Positions 9,714 to 18,836 of a DNA stretch of 64,000 nucleotides are shown piece by piece. Position 1 is the first letter of the stretch. Every line of letters begins with the position of its first letter. The DNA comes from a virus: positions 64,001 to 128,000 of IMG/VR virus record IMGVR_UViG_3300025876_000006; one strand, given 5' to 3'. A program made the position numbers and the translations under genes. The notes under the pieces are model-generated. The model worked only from the letters and a program-made list of their open reading frames with translations, had not been told where the DNA came from and did not search any database.

Positions 9714-10160
9714 ATGAGTAAAGATAAAAACGAAATTTTAAAATCACTTGAGAATAATATTCCAAGTGAAATGAAAAATAATATGGAACTCCGCCCTTTA
9801 AAAAAGGAGCCAACTCAAGACCGCCTTATATCAGATGCTGAAGAGGATTTTGAAATAGCTCGTAAACAAATTAAAAGTTTAATTGATACTAGTGGAGAAG
9901 CTATTGAGCAGATGCATAACTTAGCAGCTGACGCAGAACATCCTCGTGCTTTTGAAGTTCTTGGTGCTTTAATAAAGCAAACCGCAGAAATGAATGGGCA
10001 GCTTTTAGATTTACAAAAACAACGAAAGGCTTTAATTAAAGACGAAAATAAAGCAGCGTCCACCACTACAAATAACAGTATTTTTGTTGGCACTACAACA
10101 GAGTTACAAAATTTATTAAAAGGTGATGATAACGCTGACAATATAATCGAAGTTGATTAA
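9714..10160 (+). CDS. 16: Terminase small subunit gp16
   Basis: 148 residues. In T4-like phages gp16 recognises concatemeric DNA and regulates the gp17 packaging motor. The central region (residues ~40-105: EEDFEIARKQIKSLIDTSGEAI, EHPRAFEVLGALIKQTAEMNGQLL) is a predicted helical pair, and the protein ends acidic. It lies immediately before gene 17 (2 nt gap). Length is close to T4 gp16 (164). Confidence 0.88.
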   Translation: MSKDKNEILKSLENNIPSEMKNNMELRPLKKEPTQDRLISDAEEDFEIARKQIKSLIDTSGEAIEQMHNLAADAEHPRAFEVLGALIKQTAEMNGQLLDLQKQRKALIKDENKAASTTTNNSIFVGTTTELQNLLKGDDNADNIIEVD

Positions 10161-10162
10161 AG

Positions 10163-11746
10163 ATGAAAAATAATTCTTATAATGGTAATACCTTTATTAA
10201 AGCGGATGGAGTACAACAAAGCTTTACTAAAGAAGAAGTAATTGAATATAAGAAATGTATGAATAATATTTCATACTTCTGCGAAAAATATGTTAAGGTA
10301 ATTAGTTTAGATAAAGGATTAGTTCCATTTAAATTAAGAGGGTACCAAGAAGATCTTGTAAACCATTATAAAGATAATCGTTTTAGTATTGTTTTAGCTT
10401 GCCGTCAAAGTGGTAAAAGTATCACGTCAATAGCATGGCTACTTCATTACTTAGTATTTAATTCAAATAAGAAGATCGGTATTCTTGCCAATAAAGGAGC
10501 AACTGCAAGAGAAATGCTTGCGAGGCTAACTCTAATGTTAGAGAATTTACCATTCTTTTTACAGCCTGGCTGTAAAGTTTTAAATAAAGGTAATATTATT
10601 TTCAGTCATAACTCTGAGATTATTGCCGGAGCTACTAGTTCTAGTAGTATTCGTGGTTTGAGTTTGAATGTTGTATTCCTTGATGAGTTTGCTTTCGTTC
10701 AAAGGTCGGAAGAGTTTTACACTAGTACATATCCAGTTATTACTTCTGGTGAAGACACTAAGGTAATTATTACAAGCACTCCAAATGGACTTGGTAATAT
10801 GTTTTATAAACTATGGGAAGGCGCTGTCCAAAAAGCTAATAACTTTGCGCCATACACAGTTAGTTGGTGGGATGTTCCAGGCAGAGATGAAGCTTGGAAA
10901 AAAGAAACTATTGCTAATACATCTGCCGTTCAATTTAAACAAGAATTTGAAATTGAGTTTATTGGTAGCTCTCATACTTTAATTGATACAAATGTTCTTT
11001 TAGGAATGAATTCACGAAATCCTGAAAAAATTCAACATGATATTAATTATTATGAAGAGCCAAATCTTAGTCATACTTATGTTTTAACTGCAGATGTTTC
11101 AAAGGGAAGAGGACAAGACTATAGTACTTTTTCTGTCATTGATATAACAAACCAACCATTTAAACAAGTTTGTACATATAGAAATAATACAATTTCCCCG
11201 CTATTATTCCCAGATGTTATTATTAGAGCAGCAAAAACATATAACGATGCGCTTGTAATTATAGAGAATAATGATGCAGGACAAGTAGTATGTAATGCTG
11301 TTTATTATGAACATGAGTATGAAAATACTTTTACAACAAGCACAGTAAAATCAAATGGTATTGGCGTAACAATGTCTGCAAAAGTTAAACGAATGGGCTG
11401 TTCTAACTTAAAAGATTTGTTAGAAGGCGGTAAATTATTATTGGTTGATCCCAATACAATAGCAGAATTTAGTTCGTTTGAGCCAAAGGGTAACTCATAT
11501 TCGGGTGCAAGTGGAACACACGATGATTCTGTAATGAACTTTGTTTTATTTGCATGGTTTGTTAGTACTGACTTTTTCAGATCATTAACTGATATAGAAA
11601 TTAAAGATCTTCTATATAAAGAAAGGATTCTGGAAATGGAAGAGGATCTACCTCCATTTGGTTATATGCATGGATCTAAAGATAATAGAAACGATGAGCA
11701 TAGTAACTTAGTAGATAATATTAAAGATTGGAAATCGGCCTTTTAA
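10163..11746 (+). CDS. 17: Terminase large subunit gp17
   Basis: 527 residues; the packaging motor ATPase and headful nuclease. Walker A ACRQSGKS is near residues 79-86 and the Walker B-like VVFLDEFAF near 170. The RNase H-fold nuclease motifs are LTADVSKGRGQD (~308), IENNDAG (~367) and THDDSV (~452). It is shorter than T4 gp17 (610) but has both domains. No Shine-Dalgarno sequence. A small hairpin (CGGCC/GGCCG, 11736-11752) overlaps the stop codon. Confidence 0.95.
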   Translation: MKNNSYNGNTFIKADGVQQSFTKEEVIEYKKCMNNISYFCEKYVKVISLDKGLVPFKLRGYQEDLVNHYKDNRFSIVLACRQSGKSITSIAWLLHYLVFNSNKKIGILANKGATAREMLARLTLMLENLPFFLQPGCKVLNKGNIIFSHNSEIIAGATSSSSIRGLSLNVVFLDEFAFVQRSEEFYTSTYPVITSGEDTKVIITSTPNGLGNMFYKLWEGAVQKANNFAPYTVSWWDVPGRDEAWKKETIANTSAVQFKQEFEIEFIGSSHTLIDTNVLLGMNSRNPEKIQHDINYYEEPNLSHTYVLTADVSKGRGQDYSTFSVIDITNQPFKQVCTYRNNTISPLLFPDVIIRAAKTYNDALVIIENNDAGQVVCNAVYYEHEYENTFTTSTVKSNGIGVTMSAKVKRMGCSNLKDLLEGGKLLLVDPNTIAEFSSFEPKGNSYSGASGTHDDSVMNFVLFAWFVSTDFFRSLTDIEIKDLLYKERILEMEEDLPPFGYMHGSKDNRNDEHSNLVDNIKDWKSAF

Positions 11747-11758
11747 GGGCCGTTATAA

Positions 11759-11766
11759 AATAAATA
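11759..11766 (+). promoter_or_regulatory. Late promoter element AATAAATA of gene 18
   Basis: It lies 70 nt before the gene 18 start, giving a leader of roughly 65 nt that ends in a purine-rich ribosome site (GAAAGGAAAA, 11821-11830). This is one of the few leadered late genes. Confidence 0.6.
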
Positions 11767-11836
11767 TTGTTATTGAGAATATTCTTATTATGCTAATTAT
11801 AAATTGTAAAACAAAATACACTGAAAGGAAAAACTT

Positions 11837-13681
11837 ATGGGATTTTTAGTATCACCTGGAGTTGAGATCAAAGAAACTGATCTCACAGATATAGTGCCAG
11901 CACAATCCACCTCTATTGGTGGATATGCAGGGTACTTTCGTTGGGGACCGTCGGGACGTTTAGTCACGGTAGGCTCAGAAACAGACCTCGCTAAGGTTTT
12001 TGGAACACCAGAAATCAAGGGAGAAATCGAAGTTAGCTTCTTAACTGCTGCTAGCTTTTTAAAATATGGCAATTCATTAAAAGTAGCGCGGGCCGTTAAT
12101 GGCTCTTATAACGCGACATCAGGAGGCGCAGGTATGGATACTATTCCAGCACCAGCCGGCTTCACTGGCGATTATGACCCAGGCGTAATTAATGGACAAG
12201 ACGACTTAGATAGATTATCATCTGAATTACTTGGGATTGATTCGAATATCGTTGCACGATATGCGGGTTCTTTAGGTAACTCACTGCGTGTTTATTTTAT
12301 AACAGAAGACAATTGGGACACAGTAGATAGTACCATTAAAGCTCAATTAGGATATAAACCAACCAACACTGTTTGGGCGGAAAATCTTTTAGGCGATACA
12401 ACTGCAAAAGATGAAATTCACGTATTGGTTGTAGACCAAGGTGGTGCATTTTCTGGAGATCAAGGTAGCATTCTTGAAATTTACCAAGGTTTATCAATGG
12501 CAGCAAATGCAAAAGATGAGTTTGGTGAGTCTAACTATTGGGTTTCTAAATTAAATGGAGGAAGTTCATATGTTTGGGCCGTTCGTCCTACTGAAGAGCC
12601 TATTCTTGTTCAAGGAGCGCTTATAGATTTTTATGCTGGAATTAATAGTATTTTACAAGAGGTTACAGAGACCACCGGCACAGTGACAGTTCCAGTGGAA
12701 GGTTTTGAAGAATATTATGTTGATCTCGCAGATGGAATGGACGACGCCGATTATACTGCAGATCCTGTAGTGGAGGCAATCGAATTATTTGGCGATTATG
12801 AAACCGTTGATGTTAACTTGATTTTTGCACAGAACTTTACAGAGCTTGCTCTTGATTACGATTATGTAACGTCAAAAACCAAAACCGTTGATGATAAACT
12901 TTTAGAAATTGCTAATACACGTAAAGACTGTATGGCATTCCTTTCTGCTCCTTTAAAGGTTAAAGAATACACAAATGATGTCGACCGATTGAATGAGGTA
13001 TTATGGAAATTTGAAGGTAAATCTGGCTCCGGAGGTGTTACTTCTACAAGTTATGCAGTATTTGATAGTACTCCTGCTTATGTTTATAATCGTTATAAAG
13101 ACCAATATGTTTGGATTCCTTTATGCGGTCATATTGCAGGTCTTTGCGCAAATACAGATAATGTTTCAGAGCCATGGTTCTCTCCAGCTGGATTAAACCG
13201 AGGTAATATTCAAAGTGTTATTAAACTTGCTTACAATCCTAAGCAGGCCGATCGTGATGAATTATACAAGAAAAGAGTTAACCCAGTGGTTTCTTTCCCT
13301 GGCCAAGGTATCGTTCTATATGGTGATAAGACAGCCCTAGCACGTCCTTCTGCGTTTGATCGCATTAATGTTCGTAGGTTGTTTATGACCGTTGAGAAGG
13401 CAATTGCTACATCTGCTAAATTCCAGTTATTTGAAATTAACGACGAGTTTACAAGATCAGCTTTTGTTAATGCAATCGCGCCATTCTTACGAGATGTTCA
13501 AGGTCGTCGAGGAATCGAAGACTTTAAGATAGTGTGTGACTCATCGAATAATACATCACAAGTTGTTGATGGAAACCGATTCGTTGCTGATATTTACATC
13601 AAGCCGTTACGTTCAATTAACTTTATCACGCTTAACTTTATAGCTACCAGAACAGGTGCTATTTTTGAAGAGCTGGTTTAA
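11837..13681 (+). CDS. 18: Tail sheath protein gp18
   Basis: 614 residues; the contractile sheath subunit (T4 gp18 is 659). The N-terminus MGFLVSPGVEIKETDLTD and the following ...TSIGGYAGYFRWGP pattern are diagnostic of T4-type sheath. The C-terminal domain includes GLNRGNIQSVIKLAYNP, FPGQGIVLYGDKTAL and INVRRLFMTVEKAI, which are core sheath motifs. It has a ribosome site AAGGAAAA about 7 nt upstream, unlike most genes here, fitting high expression. Confidence 0.96.
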   Translation: MGFLVSPGVEIKETDLTDIVPAQSTSIGGYAGYFRWGPSGRLVTVGSETDLAKVFGTPEIKGEIEVSFLTAASFLKYGNSLKVARAVNGSYNATSGGAGMDTIPAPAGFTGDYDPGVINGQDDLDRLSSELLGIDSNIVARYAGSLGNSLRVYFITEDNWDTVDSTIKAQLGYKPTNTVWAENLLGDTTAKDEIHVLVVDQGGAFSGDQGSILEIYQGLSMAANAKDEFGESNYWVSKLNGGSSYVWAVRPTEEPILVQGALIDFYAGINSILQEVTETTGTVTVPVEGFEEYYVDLADGMDDADYTADPVVEAIELFGDYETVDVNLIFAQNFTELALDYDYVTSKTKTVDDKLLEIANTRKDCMAFLSAPLKVKEYTNDVDRLNEVLWKFEGKSGSGGVTSTSYAVFDSTPAYVYNRYKDQYVWIPLCGHIAGLCANTDNVSEPWFSPAGLNRGNIQSVIKLAYNPKQADRDELYKKRVNPVVSFPGQGIVLYGDKTALARPSAFDRINVRRLFMTVEKAIATSAKFQLFEINDEFTRSAFVNAIAPFLRDVQGRRGIEDFKIVCDSSNNTSQVVDGNRFVADIYIKPLRSINFITLNFIATRTGAIFEELV

Positions 13682-13690
13682 TAAAGGATT

Positions 13691-13698
13691 GATAAATA
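13691..13698 (+). promoter_or_regulatory. Late promoter element GATAAATA of gene 19
   Basis: GATAAATA lies 28 nt before ATG 13727, leaving an A-rich leader of about 20 nt. Confidence 0.55.
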
Positions 13699-13726
13699 TT
13701 AATATAAACAGTAGAAAATAAAAAAA

Positions 13727-14314
13727 ATGAGTAATATATCAGATTTTAAATCACAATTAACAGGGGGAGGCGCAAGGCCAAACCTATTCAAATGTAAAGT
13801 GTTTTTTCCGCCTGAGCTTTCAACAGATACGTTGACTAAGCTTGGTAGCTTTATGATCAAAGGAGCGCAACTTCCATCGAGTGTTATAGCACCCGTCGAA
13901 GTTCCTTACCTAGGTCGTAAGTTAAAGGTTGCAGGAGACCGTACATTTGAACCATGGACGATTACAGTTATTAACGACGAAAACATGCTTATAAGGGATG
14001 CCTTTGAAACATGGATGGATCTTATTAACGATAATAAAGCAAACACGTCTCAGTACAGCCAATCAGGCGAAGCGCTAAACTATATGCGCCCTGTAGAAGT
14101 TGAGCAACTTGGTCGTGATGGCGCAGGTCATGGACTCTCATCCGGACTTGGTGCTGCGATTAAGGGTTATAAATTAATCGATGCATTCCCAACAAACATC
14201 AGTGCAATTGATCTTAATTATGAAACCAACGATACGATTGAAGAGTTTACAGTAGAATTTAATTACCAATATTGGGTAAGTAATACCACTGCTGCAACAT
14301 CAGATTCAAACTAA
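13727..14314 (+). CDS. 19: Tail tube protein gp19
   Basis: 195 residues; monomer of the inner tail tube (T4 gp19 is 163). Family features are NLFKCKVFFP at the N-terminus, the turn ...GAQLPSSVIAPVEVPYLGRKLKVAGDRTFEPWTITVINDENMLIRDAFETW, here described as the conserved L-P-x-S and G-D-R-x-F-E-P-W motifs, and the C-terminal DAFPTNISAIDL. It follows the sheath gene as in T4 and ends just before a strong stem-loop. Confidence 0.95.
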   Translation: MSNISDFKSQLTGGGARPNLFKCKVFFPPELSTDTLTKLGSFMIKGAQLPSSVIAPVEVPYLGRKLKVAGDRTFEPWTITVINDENMLIRDAFETWMDLINDNKANTSQYSQSGEALNYMRPVEVEQLGRDGAGHGLSSGLGAAIKGYKLIDAFPTNISAIDLNYETNDTIEEFTVEFNYQYWVSNTTAATSDSN

Positions 14315-14343
14315 TCGTTATAATTAGTTAAAACAAATTAAGT

Positions 14344-14382
14344 CTTAGAATTACCCTGAGTTGATCTTGGGGTAATTCTAAG
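14344..14382 (+). terminator. Perfect stem-loop between genes 19 and 20
   Basis: A 13-bp perfect stem (CTTAGAATTACCC with GGGTAATTCTAAG) that can extend by 4 more pairs including G-U wobbles to a 5-nt loop. It is not followed by a T tract (CATTATATAT comes next). It could be a weak terminator, an mRNA-stabilising or processing hairpin at the gp19 mRNA end, or a regulator of gene 20. Confidence 0.6.
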
Positions 14383-14397
14383 CATTATATATAATAT

Positions 14398-15900
14398 ATG
14401 AATGTATTCGGATTTGACATAAGTAAAAAGCTAAAGAAAGCAAATATACTAGACGATGAAAGTGACGCAAAGGATTCTATTGAAAGTTTTGCTCCGCCTT
14501 TAAATGATGACGGCTCTGCTGTTTTTTCATCAGGGGCGGCGTCTGGTTATTATGGGCAAGTTCTCGATTTGGATAATTTAAATATTCAAAACGAAAAAGA
14601 TCTAATTAAAAGTTATAGAACGGCGGCAGCTCAACCTGAGTGCGATCTCGCAATTAATGATATTGTTAATGCTGCTATTGTTGGAGATTCTAATACTGCT
14701 CCTGTAAATTTAGTTCTTGACGATGTAGATTTAACGGATGGTATTAAAAAGAAATTTAGAGATGAGTTTGATACAATTATTAAACTATTAAAATTTAATT
14801 TTAATTCACATGACGTCTTTAGGCGGTGGTATATTGATGGTAAACTATATTACCATTTAATGATTGATTCTGAAAATATTAAACAAGGTATTAAAGATGT
14901 TCGATTAATTGATCCTTTACATATTCGTAAAGTAAAAGAAGTTACTAAGAAAGTTAGTAAAAGAACCGGTGAAGAAACCACTGGTGTTACTAAAGAGTAT
15001 TACCTTTATGGGCAAGATATGTCTGCAGGAAACCAGGCTTTAAAAATCGACCCAAATGTTATTGTATATGTTCCATCGGGAACAACAGACGAAACACAAA
15101 AAATTTCAACGTCATATCTTCATAAAAGTGTAAAACTAGTAAACCAATTGCGTGTAATGGAAGACGCTCTTGTTATTTACAGAATATCACGAGCTCCTGA
15201 ACGCCGCATATTTTATATTGATATTGGTAACCTTCCTAAAGGTAAAGCCGAAGAATATGTTCAAGGAATTATGTCTAAGTATCGTAATAAGTTAATTTAC
15301 GATGCGCGAACTGGAGAAGTTCAGGATGAAAGTAAGAGCATGAGTATGCTCGAAGATTTTTGGTTACCACGCCGTGAAGGTGGTCGAGGAACAGAGATTA
15401 CTACGCTCCCAGGCGGTGAGAATCTTTCTCAAATTGATGATGTTATCTTTTTCCAAAAGAAACTATATCGTTCATTAAATGTTCCGTTAAGTAGGATTGA
15501 TTCTGAAAGCACTTATAACGCTGGACGAGTTAGTGAGATTTCAAGAGAAGAAGTAAAATTCCAAAAGTTTATTAATAGACTTCGCCGTAAGTTTTCGGTA
15601 TTGTTTATTAATATGCTTAGAGTACAGTGCTTGCTAAAACGCATTTGTACTGAAGAAGAATGGGATGATATTGAACAGAAAATAGCAATTGACTTTATTG
15701 AAGATAACTATTTTTCAGAGTTAAAGGACTTTGAAATCCTAAGAGAACGCATTACAATGTTAGAACAAATACAGCCATTTATTGGTAAGTATTATTCTAA
15801 GAAGTGGGTAAGATCTAATGTTCTTAACTTCACTGACGAGGATGTTGAAAGAATCGACGCTGAAATTGAAGAAGATCCTGTTGATGATGATGAGTTTTAA
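14398..15900 (+). CDS. 20: Portal protein gp20
   Basis: 500 residues (T4 gp20 is 524). It is the dodecameric head vertex for DNA entry and the site of prohead initiation. The protein has the family-typical N-terminal helical region, APERRIFYIDIGNLPKGKAEEY, ...DFWLPRREGGRGTEITTLPGGENLSQIDD and LYRSLNVPLSRIDSE, here cited as landmarks. It lies between tail tube and prohead core genes as in T4, and ends in an acidic tail. Confidence 0.95.
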   Translation: MNVFGFDISKKLKKANILDDESDAKDSIESFAPPLNDDGSAVFSSGAASGYYGQVLDLDNLNIQNEKDLIKSYRTAAAQPECDLAINDIVNAAIVGDSNTAPVNLVLDDVDLTDGIKKKFRDEFDTIIKLLKFNFNSHDVFRRWYIDGKLYYHLMIDSENIKQGIKDVRLIDPLHIRKVKEVTKKVSKRTGEETTGVTKEYYLYGQDMSAGNQALKIDPNVIVYVPSGTTDETQKISTSYLHKSVKLVNQLRVMEDALVIYRISRAPERRIFYIDIGNLPKGKAEEYVQGIMSKYRNKLIYDARTGEVQDESKSMSMLEDFWLPRREGGRGTEITTLPGGENLSQIDDVIFFQKKLYRSLNVPLSRIDSESTYNAGRVSEISREEVKFQKFINRLRRKFSVLFINMLRVQCLLKRICTEEEWDDIEQKIAIDFIEDNYFSELKDFEILRERITMLEQIQPFIGKYYSKKWVRSNVLNFTDEDVERIDAEIEEDPVDDDEF

Positions 15901-15925
15901 AATAGATGCTTAAAACAAAAAATTA

Positions 15926-15937
15926 TATAAATAAATA
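15926..15937 (+). promoter_or_regulatory. Tandem late promoter elements before the prohead core gene
   Basis: TATAAATA (15926-15933) overlaps AATAAATA (15930-15937). They lie 12 and 8 nt before ATG 15946. Confidence 0.6.
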
Positions 15938-15945
15938 ATATTAAA

Positions 15946-16611
15946 ATGAATACAAACGAATTAATAAAAAGCATAGTTTCAGGCGATACTAAGCAATCTT
16001 CTTCGATTTTAAATACTCTTTTAAAAGATAAAGTTAAAACTGAAATTGATTTACAAAGAGTAACTGCAGCAAATAACATTTTTACTGATGCTGAAGATGT
16101 TGTTGAAGCTTGTGGCAAAGAGAAAAAGAAGAAGAGTAAAGAAGAAGTAGAAGAAGGTAATGAATTTACTAAAGCTGCTGCTAAAGCAGTTATTGATGGC
16201 GAAGAGGAATTCGAATTCAACGGTAAGACTTACAAAGCAACTATTGATAAAGAAGCTGCTAAAAAAATCCTTGGTATTAAAGAAGATAATTTAGAAGAAT
16301 CGACGGTAAATCTCAAATCTCTACATGGTAAGCCTTATTCGGTTTGGCATAATTTTAAATTAAGTGATTACAATAAAAAACGTGATGAAGTTTTAGCCTT
16401 TTTCCATAAACTTACTAATTCAAATAAGAAAGAGGTCTTTATAGATGGAGAAGATATTGTTATTATGCATCGTGGAAAACCACATACAATGCCAGCCTTT
16501 TCTAAGAGAAGCGGCATTACTTTTAAAAATGTTTACGATGATATTATAAAACTTTTAGATTCTGTACAACATAATTCAAGTTCGATAAATGAAGCAACAA
16601 GATTTGCATAA
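15946..16611 (+). CDS. Prohead core / scaffold-associated protein (gp67/gp68 position)
   Basis: 221 residues at the place where T4 has core genes 67 and 68, between portal and protease. The N-terminal ~45 residues (ELIKSIVSGDTKQSSSILNTLL...) match the helical start of prohead core proteins in marine T4-like phages. The middle is acidic and lysine-rich (KEKKKKSKEEVEEG). Two gp21-type sites are visible: LEE followed by S (near residue 123) and INE followed by A (C-terminal region). The second half (YSVWHNFKLSDYNKKRDEVL...) is an extra globular part that I do not recognise. Processing by gp21 is inferred. Confidence 0.7.
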   Translation: MNTNELIKSIVSGDTKQSSSILNTLLKDKVKTEIDLQRVTAANNIFTDAEDVVEACGKEKKKKSKEEVEEGNEFTKAAAKAVIDGEEEFEFNGKTYKATIDKEAAKKILGIKEDNLEESTVNLKSLHGKPYSVWHNFKLSDYNKKRDEVLAFFHKLTNSNKKEVFIDGEDIVIMHRGKPHTMPAFSKRSGITFKNVYDDIIKLLDSVQHNSSSINEATRFA

Positions 16612-16612
16612 T

Positions 16613-17269
16613 ATGAAACTAATAACAGAACACAACGAGGAGCTAAATTACCTCACCGAAACAAAGGATGGCAAAAAGAGTCATATCATCGAAGGTATCT
16701 TTATGCAAGCCGATCAGCTTAATCATAATAAAAGGATTTACCCAAAGGCAATTCTAGAAGGTTCGGTTAAAAAATACGTTGAGAATTACGTTGCAAAAGG
16801 TCGCGCAGTTGGTGAATTAAACCATCCTGAAGGCCCTTCAATTAATTTGGATAAAGTATCTCATCGTATTACAGAGCTTAGCTGGAATGGTAACAATGTT
16901 ATTGGTAAAGCAAAGATTCTTGATACTCCAATGGGAACAATCGTTAAGGGATTACTTGAAGGCGGTTGCCAACTTGGTGTTAGTTCACGAGGAATGGGCA
17001 GTGTATCAAAAAATCGCCAAGGCGTTGATGTTGTTAACGAAGACTTTATTTTAGCAACAGTTGATATTGTACAAGATCCTTCAGCTCCGAGCGCATTTGT
17101 AAATGGTATTATGGAAGGCGTTGAGTACTTCTTTGAAGGAAACCAAATCGTTACAAAAGCAGCAGAGCATATTAAAGCTGAGGCTGACAAACTTTCTTTA
17201 AATCAATTAGAAGAGCAACAGCAGCAGCTGTTCTCATCCTTTCTTAAGGATATTTCAATTGATTTATAA
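16613..17269 (+). CDS. 21: Prohead maturation protease gp21
   Basis: A herpesvirus-assemblin-like serine protease that digests scaffold and trims capsid proteins after [L/I]xE. I chose ATG 16613 (MKLITEHNEEL), 1 nt after the core gene stop; an in-frame ATG at 16589 would overlap that gene. Landmarks are IIEGIFMQADQLNHNKRIYPKAIL, the catalytic His in GELNHPEG (~residue 67) and the catalytic Ser in GVSSRGMGS (~123). T4 gp21 is about 212 residues, so 218 is normal. Confidence 0.95.
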   Translation: MKLITEHNEELNYLTETKDGKKSHIIEGIFMQADQLNHNKRIYPKAILEGSVKKYVENYVAKGRAVGELNHPEGPSINLDKVSHRITELSWNGNNVIGKAKILDTPMGTIVKGLLEGGCQLGVSSRGMGSVSKNRQGVDVVNEDFILATVDIVQDPSAPSAFVNGIMEGVEYFFEGNQIVTKAAEHIKAEADKLSLNQLEEQQQQLFSSFLKDISIDL

Positions 17270-17317
17270 ACAAATTTTTTATTATGGTTAATGTGAGAAT
17301 TTATAGTATGGGAAATA

Positions 17318-17386
17318 ATGAATATTAATGAGACTGAGATCGCTTATGATTTCCTCTCCAACTTAAAAGAAACTAAGAAAAACTAA
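17318..17386 (+). CDS. Possible 22-residue leader ORF before gene 22
   Basis: A short reading frame (MNINETEIAYDFLSNLKETKKN) fills most of the 119-nt gap between genes 21 and 22 and ends 2 nt before the gene 22 start. It might be a real mini-gene, a translational coupling leader or chance. The start of the gene at 62687 (MNINETNEDT) is similar in its first six residues. Confidence 0.3.
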   Translation: MNINETEIAYDFLSNLKETKKN

Positions 17387-17388
17387 AT

Positions 17389-18789
17389 ATGTCTAATAAT
17401 ATATTAAACGAAGAATATGATGTTTTCGACATTGTCGAAGCTGACTTAGATTCTCTTGACACGTTAGAGGAAGTTCCTAATTTGGAAATAAGTGAAGAAG
17501 CCTCTGACTCTGAGGAAACACTCGATGATTCTATTGAAGAATCTGTCGAAGAAACCGAAGAAAACGCTGAAGATATTGCAATCTATAATGAAAGCAATGA
17601 AATTAGTGAGGATGTCAATGAGATTGAAGATTATTTAGTACAACGCAGAAATGCACGAACTAAATCCGAAATGGAAATAAGTGAACAACATCCTAACAAA
17701 CAAGAAACAATGGAAGAACAAGAAATTAGCGAAGAAGCGGTAGCCGTTGAGGAAACCGAAGAAATCGTTGAAGGTTCTGTTGAGCAAGCTGAAGAAGTAG
17801 TTGCTGAACAAACTGAAGAAGTTGAAACTACTGAAGAAGTAGAAGAGATCGAAGAAGCTAAGAAAGCTACTAAGAAAGAATCCGATGACGAAGAGGAAGA
17901 AGAATCTGATGAAGATTCCGACGACGAAGAAGAAATGGATTCCGACGAAGAAGACGAAGACGAAGAAGAAGAAGACGTAAAGTCCGAAAAGAAAGTTAAA
18001 AAGGAAGATGCTATTGCGGTTGAAACCGACGATATTAAACGTTTAATTGAGTCAGAAGAAAACCTTACCGAAGGCTTTAAAGCCAAGGCTGCTCTTATTT
18101 TTGAAACTGAAGTTCGTTCACAAATCGCTGAAGCTAAGGAGAAGATCCAAGCTGAATATGATGAGAAACTAACTGAAGAAGTTGAGACAATGAGCTCAGC
18201 TTTATCAGAGCAAGTTGATGAGTATTTAACCTACGCAGTATCTGAGTGGGCTAAGGAAAATTCAGTTGCTATTGAAACTTCTCTACGTACTTCTATTGCT
18301 GAAGACTTCATGTCTTCACTTAAGACTCTCTTTGTTGAGAACTATATTGAAGTTCCTGAAACTAAGGTTGATCTTTTCGAGCAATTGGAAAGTGAAGTTG
18401 CCCAAGTTAAAGAGGACTTTGATAAGACACGCGCAATTGCTGACGAATTGGCCGATAAGGTTGATGCATTAACTCGTGAAAAGGTTATTGTTGAGTCATG
18501 CGAAGGTCTTGTTCAAACTCAAGTAGAAAAACTAAAATCATTGGCTGAGGGCGTTGATTTTGAAGGTGAAGATAAATTCCGTGAGAGTATTAATACTCTT
18601 AAGGGCTTCTACTTTGAAGGCGCTGAGTCAATTAATGAAGAAACGGAAGAACAAGAGTCTGATGAAGATTCTTATTCAACCACAGAAACTATTGTTGAAG
18701 AATCTGCCAGCTCTGATAAGCCAAAGGTTTCCAAAGCAATGCAAAATTATTTAAGTGCTATTAGCAAAGGGAAGAAATTCTCCGAGTAA
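17389..18789 (+). CDS. 22: Prohead scaffold core protein gp22
   Basis: 466 residues, much longer than T4 gp22 (269), mainly through a very acidic Glu/Asp-rich N-terminal half (residues ~20-210) with a D/E/S run near 160-200. The C-terminal half is predicted coiled-coil, the usual scaffold part (AKAALIFETEVRSQIAEAKEKIQAEY...). Several gp21-type [L/I]xE sites are present (for example LTE-G, IAE-A, LAE-G), as expected for a scaffold degraded to small peptides during maturation. It lies directly between protease and major capsid genes. Confidence 0.9.
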   Translation: MSNNILNEEYDVFDIVEADLDSLDTLEEVPNLEISEEASDSEETLDDSIEESVEETEENAEDIAIYNESNEISEDVNEIEDYLVQRRNARTKSEMEISEQHPNKQETMEEQEISEEAVAVEETEEIVEGSVEQAEEVVAEQTEEVETTEEVEEIEEAKKATKKESDDEEEEESDEDSDDEEEMDSDEEDEDEEEEDVKSEKKVKKEDAIAVETDDIKRLIESEENLTEGFKAKAALIFETEVRSQIAEAKEKIQAEYDEKLTEEVETMSSALSEQVDEYLTYAVSEWAKENSVAIETSLRTSIAEDFMSSLKTLFVENYIEVPETKVDLFEQLESEVAQVKEDFDKTRAIADELADKVDALTREKVIVESCEGLVQTQVEKLKSLAEGVDFEGEDKFRESINTLKGFYFEGAESINEETEEQESDEDSYSTTETIVEESASSDKPKVSKAMQNYLSAISKGKKFSE

Positions 18790-18822
18790 AGCATTTCCTA
18801 TACAAAAAACAAAACACAAAAC

Positions 18823-18830
18823 TATAAATT
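18823..18830 (+). promoter_or_regulatory. Late-promoter-like TATAAATT before the major capsid gene
   Basis: Seven of eight bases match TATAAATA. It lies 6 nt before ATG 18837, the same geometry as other late genes here. No Shine-Dalgarno sequence is visible in the A-rich upstream region. Confidence 0.5.
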
Positions 18831-18836
18831 AAAACT

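Noticed and set aside
16589-16612. Longer start for gp21 at ATG 16589
   Set aside because: It would overlap the core gene by 23 nt and add residues not expected in the family; ATG 16613 follows directly after the stop codon.
17631-18086. Reverse-strand open frame rich in serine
   Set aside because: It is the mirror of the GAA/GAC/TCC-rich acidic segment of gp22; low-complexity composition keeps the frame open, and no start signal supports it.
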